Under the pieces are notes generated by a model. It saw nothing but the letters and a program-made list of their open reading frames with translations. It made no database searches and was not told the DNA's origin. Source: Rickettsiales bacterium (lineage in GTDB: Bacteria > Pseudomonadota > Alphaproteobacteria > Rickettsiales > UBA3002). Taken from it: a stretch of DNA of 6,858 bases. The stretch is taken from the NCBI GenBank assembly GCA_027489915.1, contig JAIXZB010000052.1, forward strand, positions 1-6,858, read 5' to 3'. Numbering within the stretch: position 1 is the first letter of the stretch; every line of letters starts with the position of its first letter. Below, one piece after another: positions 5,332 through 6,858 of this stretch. A program made the translations under genes and the position numbers.

Positions 5332-5811
5332 ATGGAGATACTTATGTCGAATAAACCTGTTATCGAATCGCTCAAGAAAGTGCTAGCGGATAGCTACACG
5401 CTGGCCCTTAAAACCCAAAATTATCACTGGAATGTGGAAGGCGAAAATTTTTCCGCCCTGCATGCCTTGTTTGAGGCGCAATACGGCGAAATATCGGCTG
5501 CTGTAGATGATGTAGCCGAGCGTATCCGTGCGCTGGGTGAAAAATCACCGGGTAGCTTTACTGCGTTTGCTAAACTGAAATCTATTAGTGAAGGTGATGC
5601 TGAGCTGGATGCGTTTGGGATGGTCAAAGACCTGTATAAATCGAACCTGCAGATGGTGGAAACACTGAAAGCGGCATTTGCCAAATCGGATAAGGCAGGC
5701 GATGAGGGTACCAGTGACCTCTATGTGGGCCGCCTGCGCGCTCATGAGAAGGCGGCGTGGATGCTGAAAAGCTCACTTCCCACCGCGCAACGTGCTAAAT
5801 TAGCCGCATAA
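5332..5811 (+). CDS. dps: Dps family DNA-protecting mini-ferritin
   Basis: The 159-residue protein is a four-helix ferritin-like subunit that assembles into a dodecamer, oxidises Fe(II) with hydrogen peroxide and stores ferric iron. The inter-subunit ferroxidase ligands are complete: His32 and His44 in NYHWNVEGENFSALH (30-44), then Asp59 and Glu63 in DDVAER (59-64), with spacings equal to E. coli Dps His51, His63, Asp78 and Glu82. The N-terminus is short and has few lysines, so DNA binding through a tail as in E. coli is doubtful. ATG 5332 has AAGGAG at 5320-5325 with a 6-base spacer. ATG 5344 (155 residues, MSNKP) has its own GGAGA at 5334-5338 and is favoured if the TATATT promoter is used. 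The upstream TTG at 5290 is rejected because it lies in the promoter. A hairpin follows the stop. Confidence 0.93.
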   Translation: MEILMSNKPVIESLKKVLADSYTLALKTQNYHWNVEGENFSALHALFEAQYGEISAAVDDVAERIRALGEKSPGSFTAFAKLKSISEGDAELDAFGMVKDLYKSNLQMVETLKAAFAKSDKAGDEGTSDLYVGRLRAHEKAAWMLKSSLPTAQRAKLAA

Positions 5812-5833
5812 CACACGATAATAGCGTGTAAAT

Positions 5834-5868
5834 ACGAGCCATCGCTTGACCCACAAGCGGTGGCTCGT
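5834..5868 (+). terminator. Hairpin after dps, probable transcription terminator overlapping the tRNA promoter
   Basis: A 15-bp stem (5834-5848 with 5854-5868, one G-T wobble at 5842/5860) closes a 5-base loop. It starts 22 bases after the dps stop. The following bases, TATGTATC, are only partly T-rich, so termination may be imperfect. A smaller hairpin ACACG/CGTGT (5813-5829) lies just before it. Confidence 0.55.
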
Positions 5869-5874
5869 TATGTA
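5846..5874 (+). promoter_or_regulatory. Candidate promoter of tRNA-Cys with GC-rich discriminator
   Basis: TTGACC (5846-5851, 5/6) and TATGTA (5869-5874, 3/6) are spaced by 17 bases. Transcription would start near 5881, about 13 bases before the mature tRNA. The bases after the -10 (TCGGGCTC) form a GC-rich discriminator, as in stable-RNA promoters under stringent control. The -35 and spacer lie inside the dps hairpin. Confidence 0.45.
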
Positions 5875-5893
5875 TCGGGCTCGCAGGACACGT

Positions 5894-5968
5894 GGCCGGG
5901 TAGCAAAGTGGTAATGCTTCGGTTTGCAAAACCGACACGCGGCGGTTCGATTCCGCCCCCGGCCTCCA
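5894..5968 (+). tRNA. tRNA-Cys (anticodon GCA), CCA encoded
   Basis: The full cloverleaf is present. The acceptor stem GGCCGGG (5894-5900) pairs with CCCGGCC (5958-5964). The D arm closes GCA with TGC. The anticodon stem TCGGT/ACCGA holds the loop TTGCAAA, giving anticodon GCA for cysteine. The T arm is GGCGG-TTCGATT-CCGCC (5941-5957). The discriminator base T5965 is the identity base U73 expected of tRNA-Cys, and CCA (5966-5968) is encoded in the DNA. The product is 75 bases including CCA. No clear terminator separates it from the downstream methyltransferase-like gene, whose ATG is 43 bases away. Confidence 0.97.
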
Positions 5969-6010
5969 CCTGCGACCGCATCATTGTGCAATTATGGAGA
6001 TCGTTTTTTT

Positions 6011-6694
6011 ATGGCATTCCCTTACGATCAGACCCAAGCAGAAAACCTTATCGATGGGCAGCTGACCCCCAATGACATTACCCACAAGGGCTTGCTCAAC
6101 GCCGTGCGTGCTGTGCCTCGCGAGGCATTTGTGCCTGAATCTTTTAAACATGCTGCTTACGTCGATGATGAAATTCCTCTAGGTGAAGGCCGTGTGCTGA
6201 TTGAACCATTGCTGCAGGCAAAGCTGATTCAGGCGCTTGACCCGCAACCGCATGAAACGGTGATGGTGATTGCGGGAGCTACAGGCTATTTATCCGCCCT
6301 GCTTGCACGGTTTGTGGCGCGGGTTGAAATGGTGGAAGAAAACCCTGCGCTTGCCTATGCTGCAACAGATGCATTCAAGGCGCTGGGCATTGCCAATGTA
6401 ACGGTTGCTCAGAATGCACTAACTCACGGCGCACCGGCTGCAGGGCCTTATGATGCGATTGTGATTGAAGGGGCAGTGCAAGTGATTCCTGAGCAGATTA
6501 CCGCGCAGCTTAAAGAGGGGGGGCGCTTGCTTGTGTGTGAAAATGCGCAGTTGAAGGCAGGGCAAAGTGCAGGATTAGCGCGCGCGAAATACTACGAGAA
6601 ACGCGAAGGGGCGCTATCTGCGCGGGTGTTGTTTGACACCAGTGTTGCGTTGCTTCCTGGCTTCGAAGCGCCACGCGTATTCACATTTAATTAG
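6011..6694 (+). CDS. Protein-L-isoaspartate O-methyltransferase-like protein, degenerate, tolC-associated
   Basis: The 227-residue product has the order of the isoaspartate methyltransferase (PCMT) family. It starts with a DGQLTPNDITHKGLLNAVRA-like segment (15-34), then VPREAFVPE (35-43), the SAM-site region VMVIAGATGYLSALLARF (84-101) in place of the usual VLEIGTGSGYQAAVLA, and YDAIVIEGAVQVIPEQITAQ (147-166) before LKEGGRLLV. Catalytic-site features of working enzymes, such as the SQP-type segment near residue 60 and the TAA after the YDAI strand, are replaced (EGRVLIEP; EGA). It may bind SAM poorly or have another role. The ATG at 6011 follows GGAGA (5996-6000) after a 10-base spacer that includes T7. 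The frame extends upstream through the tRNA, which is not coding. The TolC-family gene follows 33 bases later, an arrangement common in alphaproteobacteria. Confidence 0.85.
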   Translation: MAFPYDQTQAENLIDGQLTPNDITHKGLLNAVRAVPREAFVPESFKHAAYVDDEIPLGEGRVLIEPLLQAKLIQALDPQPHETVMVIAGATGYLSALLARFVARVEMVEENPALAYAATDAFKALGIANVTVAQNALTHGAPAAGPYDAIVIEGAVQVIPEQITAQLKEGGRLLVCENAQLKAGQSAGLARAKYYEKREGALSARVLFDTSVALLPGFEAPRVFTFN

Positions 6695-6721
6695 ACAAAT
6701 GTTTAAGGGTTTGAGCATACT
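6692..6721 (+). promoter_or_regulatory. Weak candidate promoter of the TolC-family gene (leaderless geometry)
   Basis: TAGACA (6692-6697, 5/6) and CATACT (6716-6721, 4/6) are spaced by 18 bases, and six bases separate the -10 from the ATG at 6728. No Shine-Dalgarno is within reach of that ATG; AAGGG at 6705-6709 is 18 bases away. Read-through from the upstream gene remains equally possible. Confidence 0.25.
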
Positions 6722-6727
6722 GTGCGC

Positions 6728-6858
6728 ATGAAAAAAATACATTCTACCACCTGTTCGTTGTTTGCCTTACTATGTGTAACAGGCTTTGCGCTGCCGGTGC
6801 ACGCAGATACGTTCGCTGACGCGCTACGTTCTACCTATGAGACGAACCCAAGAATTAA
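6728..6858 (+). CDS. TolC-family outer membrane efflux/secretion protein, N-terminus only (cut by window edge)
   Basis: Only 43 residues are visible. MKKIHSTTCSLFALLCVTGF opens a Sec signal peptide: basic residues at 2-3, a hydrophobic core at about 9-22 and a VHA site predicted to be cut between Ala26 and Asp27. The mature start, DTFADALRSTYETNPRI, matches the first helix of TolC-family proteins, where ADTLxxALxxAYxxNP is usual. TolC forms the trimeric outer membrane channel of type I secretion and drug efflux pumps. The preceding degenerate isoaspartate methyltransferase-like gene supports the call, because it precedes tolC in many alphaproteobacteria. No Shine-Dalgarno is present before the ATG. 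Which inner-membrane system it serves cannot be read here. Confidence 0.82.
   Translation, partial: MKKIHSTTCSLFALLCVTGFALPVHADTFADALRSTYETNPRI

Noticed and set aside
5860..6010. Reading frames running through tRNA-Cys into the methyltransferase-like gene.
   Set aside because: The tRNA cloverleaf is complete and the true start at 6011 has its own ribosome binding site; the extended peptide has no family match.
6001..6010. T7 tract as a terminator for tRNA-Cys.
   Set aside because: No stable stem lies directly upstream; the nearest, ATTG-tg-CAAT, is four base pairs and is about 14 bases away.
1..6858. Mobile elements, CRISPR arrays, prophage or toxin-antitoxin genes.
   Set aside because: No transposase, integrase, tandem spaced repeats or small paired genes were seen; the only tRNA shows no duplicated 3' end indicating an integration site within the window.

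Overview
This window most likely comes from an alphaproteobacterial chromosome. The strongest sign is a degenerate protein-L-isoaspartate methyltransferase-like gene directly ahead of a TolC-family gene, an order I know from alphaproteobacteria. A thioredoxin-reductase-like (type 2) ferredoxin-NADP+ reductase and a FdVI/adrenodoxin-type [2Fe-2S] ferredoxin agree with this. Base composition is balanced by eye. I see no mobile element, CRISPR array or phage gene. This looks like ordinary core or near-core chromosome, not an accessory island.

Layout, left to right. A sugar-nucleotide epimerase (minus strand, cut by the left edge) and a low-molecular-weight protein tyrosine phosphatase (minus strand) are separated by 136 bases that hold a candidate epimerase promoter. 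The phosphatase diverges, across only 46 bp, from a YdjA-type nitroreductase (plus strand). The nitroreductase converges on a class I methyltransferase (minus strand), and the two stop codons share the palindrome TTAA. The methyltransferase is the second gene of a two-gene unit led by a YhhW-type pirin. The pirin diverges from a plus-strand redox cluster: ferredoxin-NADP+ reductase, a conserved three-helix membrane protein of unknown function, and the ferredoxin. Next come a Dps mini-ferritin with its own promoter, tRNA-Cys(GCA), the methyltransferase-like gene, and the start of the TolC-family gene, cut by the right edge.

How the genes may work together. The reductase and ferredoxin form a plausible NADPH-to-ferredoxin electron chain. 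The membrane protein between them is a candidate partner or anchor, but nothing in its sequence shows a redox function. Dps stores iron and protects DNA from peroxide. With pirin and a nitroreductase nearby, the segment leans toward redox and iron housekeeping, though this is only a contextual inference.

The most informative signals lie between genes. Pirin and dps have good sigma70-like promoters. The dps 3' hairpin overlaps the tRNA-Cys promoter. The dps promoter sits so close to the gene that it probably removes the best ribosome binding site and favours a second start. Three genes without a Shine-Dalgarno sequence (phosphatase, reductase, tolC) each have a -10-like hexamer exactly six bases before the ATG, as expected for leaderless transcription. 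I found no convincing undescribed multi-gene system.
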